64,000 nucleotides of DNA from Paguma larvata (GCA_030068075.1 CM057841.1:39039030-39103029), one strand, 5' to 3'; numbered from the stretch's first letter, positions 1 to 11,140 are shown. Numbers and translations: made by a program. The notes: generated from the sequence alone by a model not told the origin.

Positions 1-3
1 ACC

Positions 4-22
4 AAAAAAAAAAAAAAAAAAA
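4..22. repeat. poly-A run at window edge
   Basis: Nineteen consecutive A residues start three bases into the window. It could be the 3' tail of a retroposon whose body lies to the left, or a simple A-run. The window edge prevents a decision. Confidence 0.8.
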
Positions 23-163
23 GCAATGAAACAGGCAAATGCAAGTATTAACAGTGCAAAATCAAGTCAGCATTCAGGAGATACTTCAGAATGTTTAAGG
101 TGTTCCTGATGCATTGGCCAGATTTTCATCCTATTGGTTACTGTTTACGTCACATGTAGACAG

Positions 164-164
<1 letters not shown>

Positions 165-207
<43 letters not shown>
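165..207. repeat. (TG)n microsatellite
   Basis: About 21 uninterrupted TG dinucleotides. The uninterrupted length predicts length polymorphism between individuals. Confidence 0.97.
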
Positions 208-210
<3 letters not shown>

Positions 211-753
211 TACTTTGGTTTCCTACAATCATTTTAGTATGCATAGTGGGTTCCTCTTTTTCTGCTTTCAAGACTCTATTTCACAATGAACCAAATGATC
301 TGTAGAGAATGCTTTTTCATAGTCATGAGTCTGAAAGGGAAAAAAAAAGTGAAAAGGAAAGTGAAGCCCACTGCAAAAGGCAAGGCACTGGATGATACAC
401 AGACAAGACAGGGGTGATTATTGGCCACTTCAGGCATCTGGATGTTTGGTGCTTTCAAATAGAATCATCATTCCTGTGCAGAGTGTGTCTCTATGTCTAG
501 CAGCTACAAATAGATCCAAGAGTTGCCAGAGTTTCTGTCTTCTGATCTCATTATACAAACCACTAAAATGAGCAAAGGAATAACTCCCAAAAGCTTTCAT
601 GTTGTTAATGGCAGCAAGGGGAATCCTGCCTTTGATATTCACCTGTTCGGCATACCTAACTCATTTTATGCCTTTCTTTCAAAAGCAATTTAAAGTGGGG
701 GTGAGTGTCTTTCTTTCAAAGGCTTTGTAGCAGGGGTGTTATTGGCCAGTTTC

Positions 754-756
<3 letters not shown>
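208..756. other. Unannotated AT-rich stretch
   Basis: I see no recognisable transposon, exon or RNA gene here. Short open frames on the minus strand have no recognisable protein signature and no splice-site context. Confidence 0.5.

Positions 757-794
<38 letters not shown>
757..794. repeat. Compound (GT)n(GC)n microsatellite
   Basis: Fourteen GT units run directly into about five GC units with no interruption. It is alternating purine-pyrimidine throughout, the sequence class that can adopt Z-DNA. It lies only 550 bp from the TG tract at 165-207. Confidence 0.95.
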
Positions 795-795
<1 letters not shown>

Positions 796-2224
796 TAAAA
801 GAGAAACAAGAGAAAAAGAGGGACAATTTTTGAGGGGAAAAATGCTATTGTGTTTGCAAAATCAAGCTTGTAATTAAACGATAATAATATTGTCCAAGTG
901 CATAAAAATGCATCAGTACATTTTCTGGGCATAAGGCTCGGAGTTTACCATCAAGCATTACTATTATTTGATACCCATACGTTTACTTGACAGATATTTC
1001 TTGCACATTTAAATCTTATAATGCCTTGCTGAAGAGTGGGGCGACAGTGAGTGAGAAAGTACACAGATGTGTGAAATAAGAGGCAGTGTCTACTTCTGAA
1101 GAATTTATGACTGAATAGGGCAACACAATCTGCATGCAGCAAGTTAAAAATTGGGATGAAAAACTGTTAAATCCAACTAGTCACCAAGGACTGTGAAATA
1201 ATTCTGATTGGGAGTTAGGGCTAGAAAGCAAAGGATGCCAGAGAAAGTCTCACAGAAAAAGGGTGCATATCAGGCAAAATTAATAAAGTTAGATAAGAAA
1301 TGTAGGAATACAGTTAGAAAAGAATGCAGGAGAAGAGCCTTATAGGTAAAGAGAGAGAGAGTCATTTGCAGAGGATTGAAATACTGAGTTGAAAATACAA
1401 CAAAAAGGGGGAAATAATAACCAAATTGGTATGTCCAAAGTCTATTTATGAAGGAATTCACTAGAGAAGATGATCCTAAAATTATTTAGAACTAAGATTG
1501 GAGAGGTCTGCATTAGAAAATACTGAGAAATTTTATTATTTTTCTGTATTCAAAGTGATACAATTAAACTGTTTTGAAAACAGGAAAGTTGTGTTGGTTT
1601 TTATCTATCCTTTTTCAGATTCAGAAGAGTATGCTTTTGGAATCTTATCTTTGTAAATGTTATTGTGTTTCCTTTCTTGGGTTACTTGGTTAAACTTTCA
1701 TGATGATATAATGTTTGTCCTGTGATATCGTGATGTGGAATCCCTGAATCATTATGTGGGGCTTTGATTAATGAATTGAAAACTGAGTAAAAAACAAAAA
1801 CAAAAGACATAAAAACAAAACAAACAAACAAAAAAACAGCTTCTGCTTCTCTCAGTACTTGGGAACGTTTGCTAGAAGTCAAATACCATTAAGAAATTGA
1901 GTGGGTGCTTCTTGGTACTTTATTATTCAACAGTCATCTTAATTGTTAATAATTCCTAAGAGCACTAGAGTGAAATATGAAAGGATGGATATTTGTAAAA
2001 AATCAAGGAAGCCGAGTCTTAGAAATATTTAGCAAAGGTCCAGTGTAATGAAAGGCAAAATTACAATTTAAAAGTTGGATAAAATTCACTGGGTATCCAC
2101 AGCAAGTACAATAGTTGGTCAAAAAAAATCATTAATATTGTCTGGTACAAATATGTATGCTCTTTAGGGTCAGAGGCCCTTTTAATGACCTCAAGGATTA
2201 GCACACAATAGGCCTAAAAAGAAA
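795..2224. other. Unannotated stretch, A-rich patches
   Basis: No recognisable mobile element or gene was found. A C/A-rich low-complexity patch lies around 1790-1840 and a short GA run around 1350. Minus-strand open frames here are poly-Phe/Leu artefacts of A-rich sequence. Confidence 0.5.
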
Positions 2225-2337
2225 GATGATGATGGTTGTGATGATAATGAAGAAAGTGATAGTAGTAACAGTGATGGTGATGATGGTGATGGTGATGATG
2301 ATGATGCTGCTGCTGCTGCTGCGCTGATGGTGATGGT
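2225..2337. repeat. (GAT)n / (GCT)5 trinucleotide tract
   Basis: An imperfect GAT/GGT-rich trinucleotide array contains a pure block of about five GCT units (2305-2321). On the minus strand it reads as poly-His or poly-Ser runs in the apparent open frames at 2191-2516, which are therefore not believable proteins. The lack of interruptions in the GCT block suggests it may vary in length. Confidence 0.9.
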
Positions 2338-2384
2338 AATAGACATTCTAGTATGATGGGAACTGTTCCAGATATTCTCTCTAT

Positions 2385-2585
2385 AATATTCAACACTCTC
2401 CATAACTCTCTGAGGTAGATCCTATTATTAATATCTCCATTTGACTTCTGAAAAAATTGAGACACAAAGAGGTTGAATAATTTGCCCAAGGTTTTACAGC
2501 TTTTAAATAAAGCCATAGCGGAATTAACATTTACACAATCTGGGTCCAGAGCATCTCTTTAAATCCTGTCCTGCTTCTGTCAGTC
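2385..2585 (+). mobile_element. MIR SINE fossil
   Basis: The order of conserved MIR segments is visible: 'CTCTCTGAGGTAGATCCTATTATTA', a degraded 'gaggaaactgagacacaaagagg' segment, 'TTTGCCCAAGG', then the 'tacagcttttaaa' segment and the 3' 'ctgggtccagagc'. It is old and diverged, as expected for this family, which was active before the placental radiation. The identification is a family match from memory. Confidence 0.65.
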
Positions 2586-2599
2586 AATCAAATTATACA

Positions 2600-2700
2600 A
2601 TAAATAGCTAATGGTAGATAATAGTAGCTAACGTACTTGTAGTTGGTACAAATACCAGGCACTGTACTAAAGATTTCACAAACGGTAATATATTCAATAC
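2600..2700 (+). mobile_element. MIR SINE, 5' half (split)
   Basis: 'AATAGTAGCTAACGTACTTG', 'ACCAGGCACTGTACTAA' and 'agatttcacaaacg' match the 5' and core part of a MIR. The match stops where a CanSINE begins at 2701 and appears to resume after it at about 2900, so one MIR has been interrupted by a younger insertion. Confidence 0.65.
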
Positions 2701-2893
2701 TTGGGGTGCGTAGTGACTTGGTTAAGTGTCTTACTCTTAATTTCAGCTCAGGTCATGATCTCACGGTTTGTGGGATTGACCCTGCGTGGGACTCTGTGCT
2801 GACAGCATGGAACCTGCTGGGGATTCTCTCTCTCTCTGCCCCTCCCTGTGTGCACTGCTTCTCTCTCTCAAATATAAACATTAAAAAAGAAAA
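2701..2893 (+). mobile_element. CanSINE (tRNA-Lys-derived, felid type)
   Basis: A diverged tRNA-like head is followed by 'TTTCAGCTCAGGTCATGATC', 'tctgtgctgacagcatgg', a TC-rich block and an A-rich tail. The pol III B-box region corresponds to the 'ttgtgggattgaccc' segment. It is degraded relative to other copies here, so it is probably one of the older insertions. It lies inside a MIR. Confidence 0.85.
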
Positions 2894-3050
2894 TCCTCCA
2901 AACACAGCTAAATATCAACCCACATTCCCCTAATCCATTACACATATAGATGATACTCAGGGATTTAGTAGTTTGACCACAACCAGTAAATACGAAAGAC
3001 AGTTTTCAATCCCACAACTGCTGCCCTTGGAGTCAACGTTTCTAATTCCA
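2894..3050 (+). mobile_element. MIR SINE, 3' half (split)
   Basis: 'ACTCAGGGATTTAGTAGTTT' followed by 'gaccacaaccagtaaatac' and 'ggagtcaacgttt' matches the 3' half of a MIR and continues the piece that ends at 2700. The piece is diverged, and its first 50 bases align poorly. Confidence 0.5.
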
Positions 3051-3320
3051 TACTTCCATAAATGAATCTTGGCCTTGTGTCTCAGAGACTGCACATTACA
3101 TCATATACTAAGATACCAAACTCTATCTCTTATTTTTAAGTTGGTTCCCTTTTGAGAGTAAAAGGAGAGGGTGGTCACAATTATTTCAGGATAATACTCA
3201 TAAATAGGATCTTTCCTAGGTAAAACTTCTAGAATGTATATACTTTCTTCATGTAGACTAGTGACAGAGCACTGGAGAGCAAGATCTGTGTTACTAATTC
3301 ACATAAAATCTATAAGAGGT

Positions 3321-3431
3321 TGGGGTTCCTGATTGGCTCAGTTGGTAAAGGATGCGATTCTTGATCTCAGGGTTTTAAAGTTCAAGTCCCACATTGGGTA
3401 TAGAGATTACTTAAAAATTAAATCTTAAAAA
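3321..3431 (+). mobile_element. Short-form CanSINE
   Basis: A tRNA-like head ('TTCCTGATTGGCTCAGTTGG') is followed by 'AGTTCAAGTCCCACATTGGG', 'tatagagattacttaaaaat' and an 'aaatcttaaaa' tail. It lacks the long TC-rich domain of the other copies, which is typical of the short carnivore tRNA-Lys SINE subtype. Confidence 0.8.
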
Positions 3432-3504
3432 ATATATATACAAGAGGTCATTCAAACCTGGATGAATTAATTCTTCTGTTTGGACCTTCATATCATCAAC
3501 CAAC

Positions 3505-3882
3505 AAAGGGAAGATTGTCTTAGATTTGGGCTGTTATAACAAAATAAAATAGACTAAGTCACTTATAAATAACAGAAAAATATTCCTCACAGATCTGGAG
3601 ACTGGAAGTCCAAGATCAGCCAGCAAGTACCAGCACGATTTGGTTCTAGTGAGATCCTTTTTTGACCCAGAGACGGTTGACTTCTCATTCTATCCTCATG
3701 TGGCAAAAAGAGGCAAGAGAGCTTTCCTGCGCTTCTTTTATAAGGACACTAATTCTATCCATCAGGGATCCACACTCAGAAGCTAATTATCTCCCAAAAG
3801 CCCTACTTCCTAATCCTATCACATTGGGAAATAGGATTTCAGAATTTGAAATGTTATTACTTCTATGTATATTTTCAGATCC
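3505..3882 (+). mobile_element. MaLR-type LTR fossil (MLT1/MST-like)
   Basis: 'GGGCTGTTATAACAAAATAA', 'cacagatctggagactggaagtcc', 'cttttataaggacactaat', 'ctcccaaaagccctacttcctaatcc' and 'ttgggaaataggatttcag' follow in the order seen in mammalian MaLR LTRs. No internal retroviral sequence accompanies it, so this is a solo LTR. Two further copies of the same broad type lie at 29815-30352 (minus) and 49975-50285 (plus). Confidence 0.65.
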
Positions 3883-3889
3883 ATGAATT

Positions 3890-4130
3890 TTTCTCTAGGA
3901 AAAGTTTCCTAAAGTCTCCCTTTTCTCCCCTCTCTCCTTCTAGTCTCATGTATCCTTTGCTTCCCTCTTTTAGCTCCAATCAGACAGTAGTCTCATAATG
4001 TGGGTACTTGTTTGTCTTCTGTGTTAGACCATAAGGTTCAGGAGGACATGAAATTGCCTCTCTTGGGATTTCATCTGCCTTAAACAATGCATGGTAAAGA
4101 GTAGGAACCCGACGAATATGGGAGAGGAGG
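3890..4130 (+). mobile_element. L2 LINE 3'-end fossil
   Basis: A pyrimidine-rich lead is followed by 'gaccataaggttcaggagga', 'atttcatctgcct' and 'gcatggtaaagagtaggaac'. This corresponds to the 'actgtaagctcc...gcctggcacatagtagg' order of L2 3' ends. Divergence is high. Confidence 0.5.
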
Positions 4131-6820
4131 AGTAAGGTTTGTTGGTGACCAAAGTATTTTCATATATTAGGCAAATATTTCTTCAGCACTACATCAAAAT
4201 GTGGGGTCAGCTCTGGCAAGGAGAGATTTTCTGATTAACAAGTGAAATTACCATGTATCAATTTATTCATATGTCCATTCACTCAGACTCTTATAGCAAC
4301 TGCTCACAGTCTTTCAGGCAGTAAATGATAGAAATGGTGACTGAACCCCCATTTGATTGAAATCGTAGTCCAATTTCACAATGCTATAGTGAATCCATCC
4401 TAAACTATCTCTGACTGGGAAACAGCTTCCAGTCTCTTGAGTGAAAATGTAATGATCTGATTGGTTGAACCACCAAAATGTCATTAAGGGGGGAACTTCA
4501 GAGTTTTGAGATCAGGTGCTATATTGGAGTAAAGTCTGCAGACTCCCTAGGTACCTGTTTCAAAAAGTCAGCATTCGTTTGGCTGTATAAGTTCTGGTCT
4601 ATTTGTTTAACAATTAGTGACATTATGTTTCCCCATAACCTGTATTAGACCCCATTCAAGCATTTAATCAACGTGTCCTTAAGAGGAGCTCCAGGAGACT
4701 GTATACTGTCCCATTGCTGCTTTGGGGGATGGGAATGGCTCCCAAGTATTTAGTAGTTGGGATATTCCTAAGTATTTAGTAATCTGTGGTCTAATCAAAT
4801 AACTTGACCTACTCTTTTTTTCTTTATTTGGTATTAATAAAAAAACAACTTGTATATGCTTAGATTAAGTCTCTTAAAAAGTTGTCTTTCCTCGAGGATG
4901 TGGATCCCATGAGACTATAAAGTAGTAATTTCACTTGAATTATTCACAGATACTAAGTAACATTTAAGCAAATTAGGCTATTACCTCAACTTCCAAATGA
5001 GAGACAAACATTCTTTTCAAGCCAACAGAAAGTTCTATTCGTTTGACATAATATGATTAACTCAGTACATATATTATTTATTTTGGTTGTATTCGGTAGC
5101 TGACTCACATAAATCTCAACATTTATGTCTAATGTCCACTGCATAACCAATCAGTTTGGGCATTCAGATTAATTATCTATCCTGTTCTTTTTGTGTTTAT
5201 TTTTACTTTTGTTGTTTTAAAAGCACATTCTTCTTAAGAGCTCTCCTATCCCCCCCATCAAATCCACTATATGCTTAAAAATTCTAGCAAATTAAATTTG
5301 TGCTAGCTAGTAAAACAAATAAATGGCTTAAAAACATCACAATCAAGTATGATAATAGCAAAGTGTTATACTTTTAATAAATGATTAGGAATGGTTGTAA
5401 TGCAAAGATTTATTTCACAGAACAAAAGCACTTAAGCAGGAGTTTATATTGCTGCTATGCTTCAGTGATGATAACATTGGGACTTCAACCTGCATAGCTA
5501 CAATGATTAATTAACGGCCTTGTTCAGGATGAGTGAGCGCCATTATTGTTCTTAAATAGGAAAAGGCAGATAACCATTACTGATTATTCCTCAATTCCCA
5601 GTCTTACTTGTTAAAGACTAACGAATGCTAAAGTAGGTTGTGCAATTTCAAAGCTGCTATGAGAAGCAGAAAATAATAGAATTTCTATACTGCGTATATA
5701 GGTGAAAGTTGGATTAGTTCTAAGATTCAAGTTAGCAGTCAGATTTACCCCAAAAATCTGAATACAAAGTTTATTCATGTGAATAATATTTTAACAACTT
5801 TAAGAAGAGGTCATTTGGATCTCCAATATATGGTCAAGCTATATTTCTCTGTCCAGTGCAACAACCTCTCATTAAAATTATAAGAAAAAATAACTTACTG
5901 ATCAAAAAGCATAAACATGGACAATCTAATGAAAGCAGCTTCCATAAGCATGTACTTTGTTTACTTATGTTTATTTTATTTTGTTGTTTTCTGAGGAATA
6001 AATGAATAACATAGGGTCTTTTGTTCTTTCTTTTTAAAGATCTTATCACTGCATTTATATTTCTAATGCAAATTTATTTGGGGAAGTTCCACAAAGTTTA
6101 GAGACAGTTTATTTCTGTGTCTTGGAAATGCTTTTATCAAATCTCCTCTGGAAAGTCTACTAATTCAAAGAAGGAGAATTAAACATTCTTGACAATGTTT
6201 CTGAAGGAATACCCTCTGGGATTCTGTGGTTGCCAAGATCATACCAGTTATACCAATTCAGTGCTACTGATGGTTCCTGGAACACCTCTGAGCTGAGATA
6301 TCCTGACTCCAGAACAATACAGGAATGTGCCTTTTGCTTTGGCCATCAGACGGGATGAAGAGCGTTACACTCTCCATGACTATCAGATTTCCAACTAGAG
6401 TGCTGGCTTGGCAGTTGTCACAATAATCACTGAAAAGATTCGAATGAACAGAGTTTGATTGCTTTTACGTAAGTTTTTTTGTTTGTTTTTCAGTAAAGTA
6501 TTCAATTAGACTTTTGCTGCTCTAGAAACTTTTGAGAATTTGATCTTTTTCTGCCTGGTCTCACTCCTAGTCAACATTTTCCTAAGGACTATGTAGGTAT
6601 TAACAATGATTCCCAAATCTGGCATCTGTATTGACTTTTGACTTTCGGGAGTCACTGATAGCTTTGAAAAATACTTTACTATTTCAATTTCCTGGCTGGA
6701 GGGAAATGTGAACTAAAGTTTTTGTTTTGTTTTTTGTTTTTGTTTTTGTTTTTTTAACATCTTAAAAATCATTGACTTTTAGTTATCCGAGGGACTTCAG
6801 ATTACTTCTTCAATCACTTA
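4131..6820. other. Long stretch without recognised repeats
   Basis: About 2.7 kb without a repeat I can identify, apart from T-rich runs around 6471-6492 and 6716-6756. No exon-like frame is supported. A block around 5390-5590 is motif-rich (TAATTAA, CATTATTGTT, a few CpGs) and is discussed in the findings. Small direct repeats of 'AAGTATTTAGTA' occur at about 4744 and 4770. Confidence 0.5.
6716..6756. repeat. (TTTTG)n-like low-complexity tract
   Basis: Imperfect TTTTG/TTTTTG units form a T-rich tract. Confidence 0.85.
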
Positions 6821-6824
6821 AGTT

Positions 6825-6905
6825 GACAAATATTGAAACTGAGATTCAGAGCAGTTAAGTGAATTTTCCAAGGTCACAGAGCAAGTTATTGGAAATCATT
6901 GTTAC
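6825..6905 (+). mobile_element. MIR SINE fragment
   Basis: 'TTGAAACTGAGATTCAGAGC', 'agttaagtgaattttccaagg' and 'tcacagagcaagttattgg' correspond to the conserved MIR central region. Only the core is recognisable. Confidence 0.7.
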
Positions 6906-7595
6906 ATACATATATCGGGACATTCTCCTGCCTTGTTAGCTACAATCTAATGAGTAAAATTTAATCTTGCTGTGATCCTTAGGGCTTCTGTCAAGTCTGT
7001 AACCATCATGAACACCAGTGATTAGCATATAGGAAAGTGAGCTGAAAGACGAGTTAAGGTTTAGATTTTTCGTCTTTTTAGTATTTAAGAGGAAGATTAA
7101 TTTTTCCCCCACAACTACTCTTCTTGACAGTTTATCTTTTTCTCCTAAGCATAAATTTATTTTTTTTTTTGTACTAAGGAAAGTTCACAATGGGCCATGT
7201 TATGGGAATTTGAAATTCCATTGCTTTTAATTCAACTTCATAAAATTTATAGTCATCATTTGTAACAAGAGCCTCTAAGAATCTATTCTGTCCCTTTAGA
7301 ACTTTTCTCCTTCAAATATCCTTTTATAATCTTTTTCCAAAAAATTAGTTTTTTTCTTCTAAGACTATCCCTACCTCAGGCAGTAGTTTTGGTCATTTCT
7401 TTAAAAAAAAATGTTAATTGGACCTGAAATCTAACTCTTTACCTCTACCTTGGGTGGAGACTCTGATAGTTGTACAATGCCTGTGATATTGAAGAATGAG
7501 TATCTACAGGAAAGAAGGTGTGTATGCATCTTACTATGTAATTTTTCTCAAAAATAAAGAAGAGAAAAGCATATGTATATGTAAAATATTTTCCA
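6906..7595. other. Unannotated AT-rich stretch
   Basis: No repeat, exon or RNA gene was recognised. An 11-bp T run occurs near 7160. Confidence 0.5.
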
Positions 7596-7780
7596 GGGGC
7601 ACCTGGGTGGCCCAGTTAGTTAAATGTCCCACACTTCATTTTGGCTCAGGTCATGATCTCATTCATTATCATGGGATTAAGCTCAGCATTGGGCTCCATC
7701 ATGGATGTGGAGTCTGCTTAAGATTCTCTCTCTTTCTGCCCCAACCCCTATATACAAATGCTCTAAAAGAATTTTTTTAA
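7596..7780 (+). mobile_element. CanSINE (felid type)
   Basis: The head 'GGGGCACCTGGGTGGCCCAG' is well preserved. It is followed by 'ggctcaggtcatgatctcat', 'ggagtctgcttaagattctc' and a short T/A-rich tail. The middle section is diverged and the open frame across it (7496-7780) is an artefact of the SINE. Confidence 0.9.
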
Positions 7781-8284
7781 TCAAAATACTTTTCAGAATA
7801 AATTGGCATTTTCATTTACATGCAAAAACATATAGTTGTATATCATGTATTTATCTTTGTAGTTACCTGCCGCTAACTGCAGTAGAGTCCAAGTTTTAAA
7901 AAGAGAGAAAAATAATTTTAAATTTTTCTAAGAAAGAGGATTAAAAATACTGTTATAAAATATCCTTATGAAACAAGGTTTCTATGAGAGAACTTCTAAA
8001 TTATCTGTAAAAAAAAAATTATCTTTTCCAACACTGAATAGGAAAAAAAAAAAAAAAGGATATGTTTGTTCACGGATGCCTGAGATCTCATCTGCTAAAT
8101 CTCAGAGAGGTTTGCCAGATGTTGGGCTGATAGGCTCACACCAACTCAAATAAATAGGCATTACTAACTTATACCCATCAACTCAAGTTTTGCTCTCTCA
8201 GATTCCCACTTCTTTTTAGGTTTTAATTAATCCCCACCTCCCTGATCCTTCAGGGTTTTATGAAAGCTATAATTGCTGTAATTA
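7781..8284. other. Unannotated stretch with A-runs
   Basis: No gene or family-level repeat was recognised. An A-run of 15 at 8043-8057 is the only low-complexity feature. Confidence 0.5.
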
Positions 8285-8390
8285 TTTTATATGAGCACCT
8301 GCTTGGTGCAGGGGCCTGTGTTCTGTGCTACATGAGACACAAGGGGCCCACAAAAAGGTTCCAACCCCTAAGAGCATGTGAGAATTATTT
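8285..8390 (+). mobile_element. L2 LINE 3'-end fossil
   Basis: 'ATATGAGCACCTGCTTGGTG', 'ctgtgttctgtgctacatgag' and 'acacaagg...aaaaaggttcc' follow the L2 3'-end order (gagcacctactatgtgcc / ggcactgtgctagg / gatacaaagatg). It is short and diverged. Confidence 0.5.
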
Positions 8391-9690
8391 GGGTCAAACT
8401 TGGGATGGAGATGAAGACAGCACATATCTTCCTCTCTCAGAGCATCCAACTTCTCATTTCTTATCTTCTTTGCCTGCTAAGAGGAGGTGCTTCTGTAAGG
8501 CAAGGCCCTACATTGTTAACTCTGAAAACTAGTCCCTAGGCATACAATAGAATTTAGGAGCATGTGCACCATCTAAATTTTTGTCTGTTGGCAATTAATG
8601 GACATTAGCTTGCTTGAGTATCTTAGTGGTGACAAACTTGATATATTAATATCCACACTTTCTACTTAGCCCTGTTCACCTGTCAGATCAAAGTCTTTGA
8701 ATCAAATATTATAATGTTTACATAAAGGACAGTTAGTTTCCAGTAAATTAGATCCTTACACACTGTCATGAAAATAGTTCTATTTCACCTGCCTTTTAGA
8801 ATTGGACATACATGAAGCTTGGTACTGTTATCAGTGTAGAAAGTCACTTAAAAAAATCCCAACAATAAGTAGAAAGGAGATACTACTCCACAGAAGATTG
8901 ATTACTCAGGACTCAGGACTAGAAAAATCCACCTGGAAGTAATGGCCTTGGTCTATTTTTCTTTTACATCATCCATTTATAAATCACAGCATTCTAATCA
9001 GTGGAGAACAATGAGCAATTGTGCCCAGTGTATAGCAGTGACGGGATGAGCAGGTCTGTGAATGAATAATCAGCGATGTTACCAAAACCCACAGGGCATG
9101 ACACAGATGGAGTGGCTAGAGCTCGAGGACTGATTGCAGTGGTGTCCTGTGGTCTGAGATTTCTACTGCTGGGCTGTTCCTTGACCAGTTAGATTCTTTA
9201 TTATGCAAAGGCACTAAAAGCGTTAACTCCTACATAAATACACTACACATTTTATTCTTTTAATTCAGAGAACGGAAAGAAGAGGGAGAGAAACAAGATA
9301 ACTCATACACAAGGTAAGAATTCGGATCAAAACTTTTGATTATGATGCTCTTTGGAGTTAAGAACTCTGGGAACAGTATTGCTCAGGAAAGGGACTGCTC
9401 CGAGTTACCCCCGGTAGACAACCTGAGACTGAGAGAATGGTATGTCCTCCCAAGATTTCTCATGAATGAGTCCTCCTGTGAACCTACTCTTTCACCTGCC
9501 TTGACTGGTATATGCTCAGTCTTCTCGAAAATCCTCCAGTCTTACTCTCTTGTTGAACTTTAGAGTCTGTCTGGATTCAGGAAAACAAATTTTATGCTTC
9601 CCCCAAACTCAAAACCCTTCTTTGTTTTTGCTTCACATTCATTGGCTTTATCTTTTTCTTTCTGTGAAAATATTCATGTATATTGAAGCC
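8391..9690. other. Unannotated stretch
   Basis: No recognisable mobile element, exon or RNA gene. The open frame at 9336-9563 has no family signature and no splice-site support that I can defend. Confidence 0.5.
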
Positions 9691-9785
9691 TCACGAGTAA
9701 TACTCTTTAAGCCCCAGTGACTACAATAGTGTATTCCCTACTGTAGATGTTCACTATGTATTTACTGAATGGATGAATGAAAGCA
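9691..9785 (-). mobile_element. L2 LINE 3'-end fossil
   Basis: 'TGTTCACTATGTATTTACTG' followed by 'aatggatgaatgaa' matches the 'gtgctcaataaatatttgttgaatgaatgaa' terminus of L2, either as a plus-strand 3' end or a minus-strand start. The strand call is tentative. Confidence 0.4.
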
Positions 9786-9800
9786 AATTTACTGTTACAC

Positions 9801-9890
9801 ATTCAACAGTTACCTGCTGAGCACTCCCTTGTTGCAGGCACAGTTTTAAGGGCCACAGGCACTGGAGGGGTTGAGAAACTTAAAGTGTCT
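9801..9890 (+). mobile_element. L2-like fragment
   Basis: 'CCTGCTGAGCACTCCCTTGT', 'tgcaggcacagttttaaggg' and 'ccacaggcactggagggg' follow the 'gagcacctactatgtgccaggcactg' pattern of L2 3' regions. Confidence 0.45.
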
Positions 9891-10529
9891 TCATAAAGAC
9901 ATGAGCCTGGCTTCCGTATGCCATAAGGGGGACCCACGTTGCTTCTATATATACTCCTTAAGTGGATCACATATTTTCATGCTTTAATTTCCACCTTCCT
10001 CTCAGACACAGTGCTAAGAGTACATGGCTTTTGAATATAGAAATACAGAAAGAGCTAAAATAAAGACAGCGATCTGATACTTTGTCAACTGCAGATTGAG
10101 ACAACTCTGGCTCTCAAAGGTGAAGTTTTCCAAAATTATATAACTACTTTTCAGTGTTCATGGTAGAATCTTCAATCTTTTGCATGTGGGTCCTGATATG
10201 CTGCCCTTATTTTATTTTATTTTTTTCTGGATGCTGAGTTCTAATTTCTAATTGTACATGTTTGTATCAGCAGCTAGCATCTCCAGATTTTCTTCCACAA
10301 CCAAAATTACTGAAGGGTGTCTTGAGGTTGGCTGTGTCAAAAAGCTCAAATGTTCTCTCGGCTCTGAGGCTTCTTTTCTCTCCAAGCTAAAGTGTTGCTT
10401 GCTCTCTGATTTAGAAACTCATCACAAATCTTGTATGTGACACTGAAACATAAAATTAATTACAGATTGGTACAGGTAGTGGTGCCTTTCTCTTTGGTTC
10501 AAATTAAAGGCAGTTAGAAAGGCTATCTA
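9891..10529. other. Unannotated stretch
   Basis: No repeat or gene recognised, apart from a TTTTA run around 10207-10227. Confidence 0.5.
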
Positions 10530-10700
10530 ATGTGGAAGCAGAATGCATGAGCTTTGAAACCCCCTCTGCAATTGGTTGTGTAACCTTGAGTAAGCCTATT
10601 TTTATATCTGAGTCTGGAAGTTGAGATCCCTAAAATGGGATGGTGGTCACTGTGATACTTGTGTTAGAATCAAAGGAGATACTTATCATGTGGGAATACC
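10530..10700 (-). mobile_element. MIR SINE fossil
   Basis: Read on the plus strand, it shows the reverse MIR order: 'gcatgagctttgaaac', 'tctgcaattggttgtgtaac', 'cttgagtaagcc', 'ctaaaatgggatggtgg', then 'gaatcaaaggagatac'. The segments are clear despite divergence. Confidence 0.7.
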
Positions 10701-11034
10701 AAATGCATGTTCACAGCCATCACTATTGTTTCCATATTTTAAAAACCTAACTACACGTACTCATCTACCTCTGGTGCTTCTGGTAACTCCCTACCAATTC
10801 TTGGGAAACAAAAATAATCTATTCTGTCAGTTTCATTGAACGGAGTGTGAACCTTGCCTTTGTCCCTCAATAAGACAGCACTGATTTCTCCTATTCTACC
10901 ACATGTCCCCCCACTGTACCTGGTAACAATACTTTTCTTTCATGTCACATGTTCCACATAGAAGATAGGAGACTCCATTTCTTCCCACAGCAATACTTCA
11001 TAAGGTCATTCTCTTTTGCCATGATAGCTTCTGG

Positions 11035-11140
11035 AAGGAGTCATTCTATTTATCTGTTTAGCCCAGTTTATTTAGCATAGTTTTTTCATTAGAGTAACTG
11101 CCAAATAAATCCTTTTTGATCAATGAATGAACTGTTACTG
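11035..11140 (-). mobile_element. L2-like 3'-end fragment
   Basis: 'CTGCCAAATAAATCCTTTTT' followed by 'gatcaatgaatgaactg' resembles an L2 'tgctcaataaatgtttgttgaatgaatgaa' end. Orientation is tentative. Confidence 0.35.

Noticed and set aside
690..932. Frame with a Thr-His repeat
   Set aside because: It is the antisense translation of the (GT)n(GC)n microsatellite.
2191..2516. Open frames with long poly-Ser and poly-His runs
   Set aside because: They are translations of the GAT/GCT trinucleotide tract and a flanking MIR.
6170..6470. Gene-like, moderately GC-balanced sequence
   Set aside because: No frame longer than a few dozen codons and no match to a known exon or repeat that I can name.
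7496..7780. 94-codon frame on the plus strand
   Set aside because: Its second half is a CanSINE (7596-7780); no protein signature remains once that is removed.
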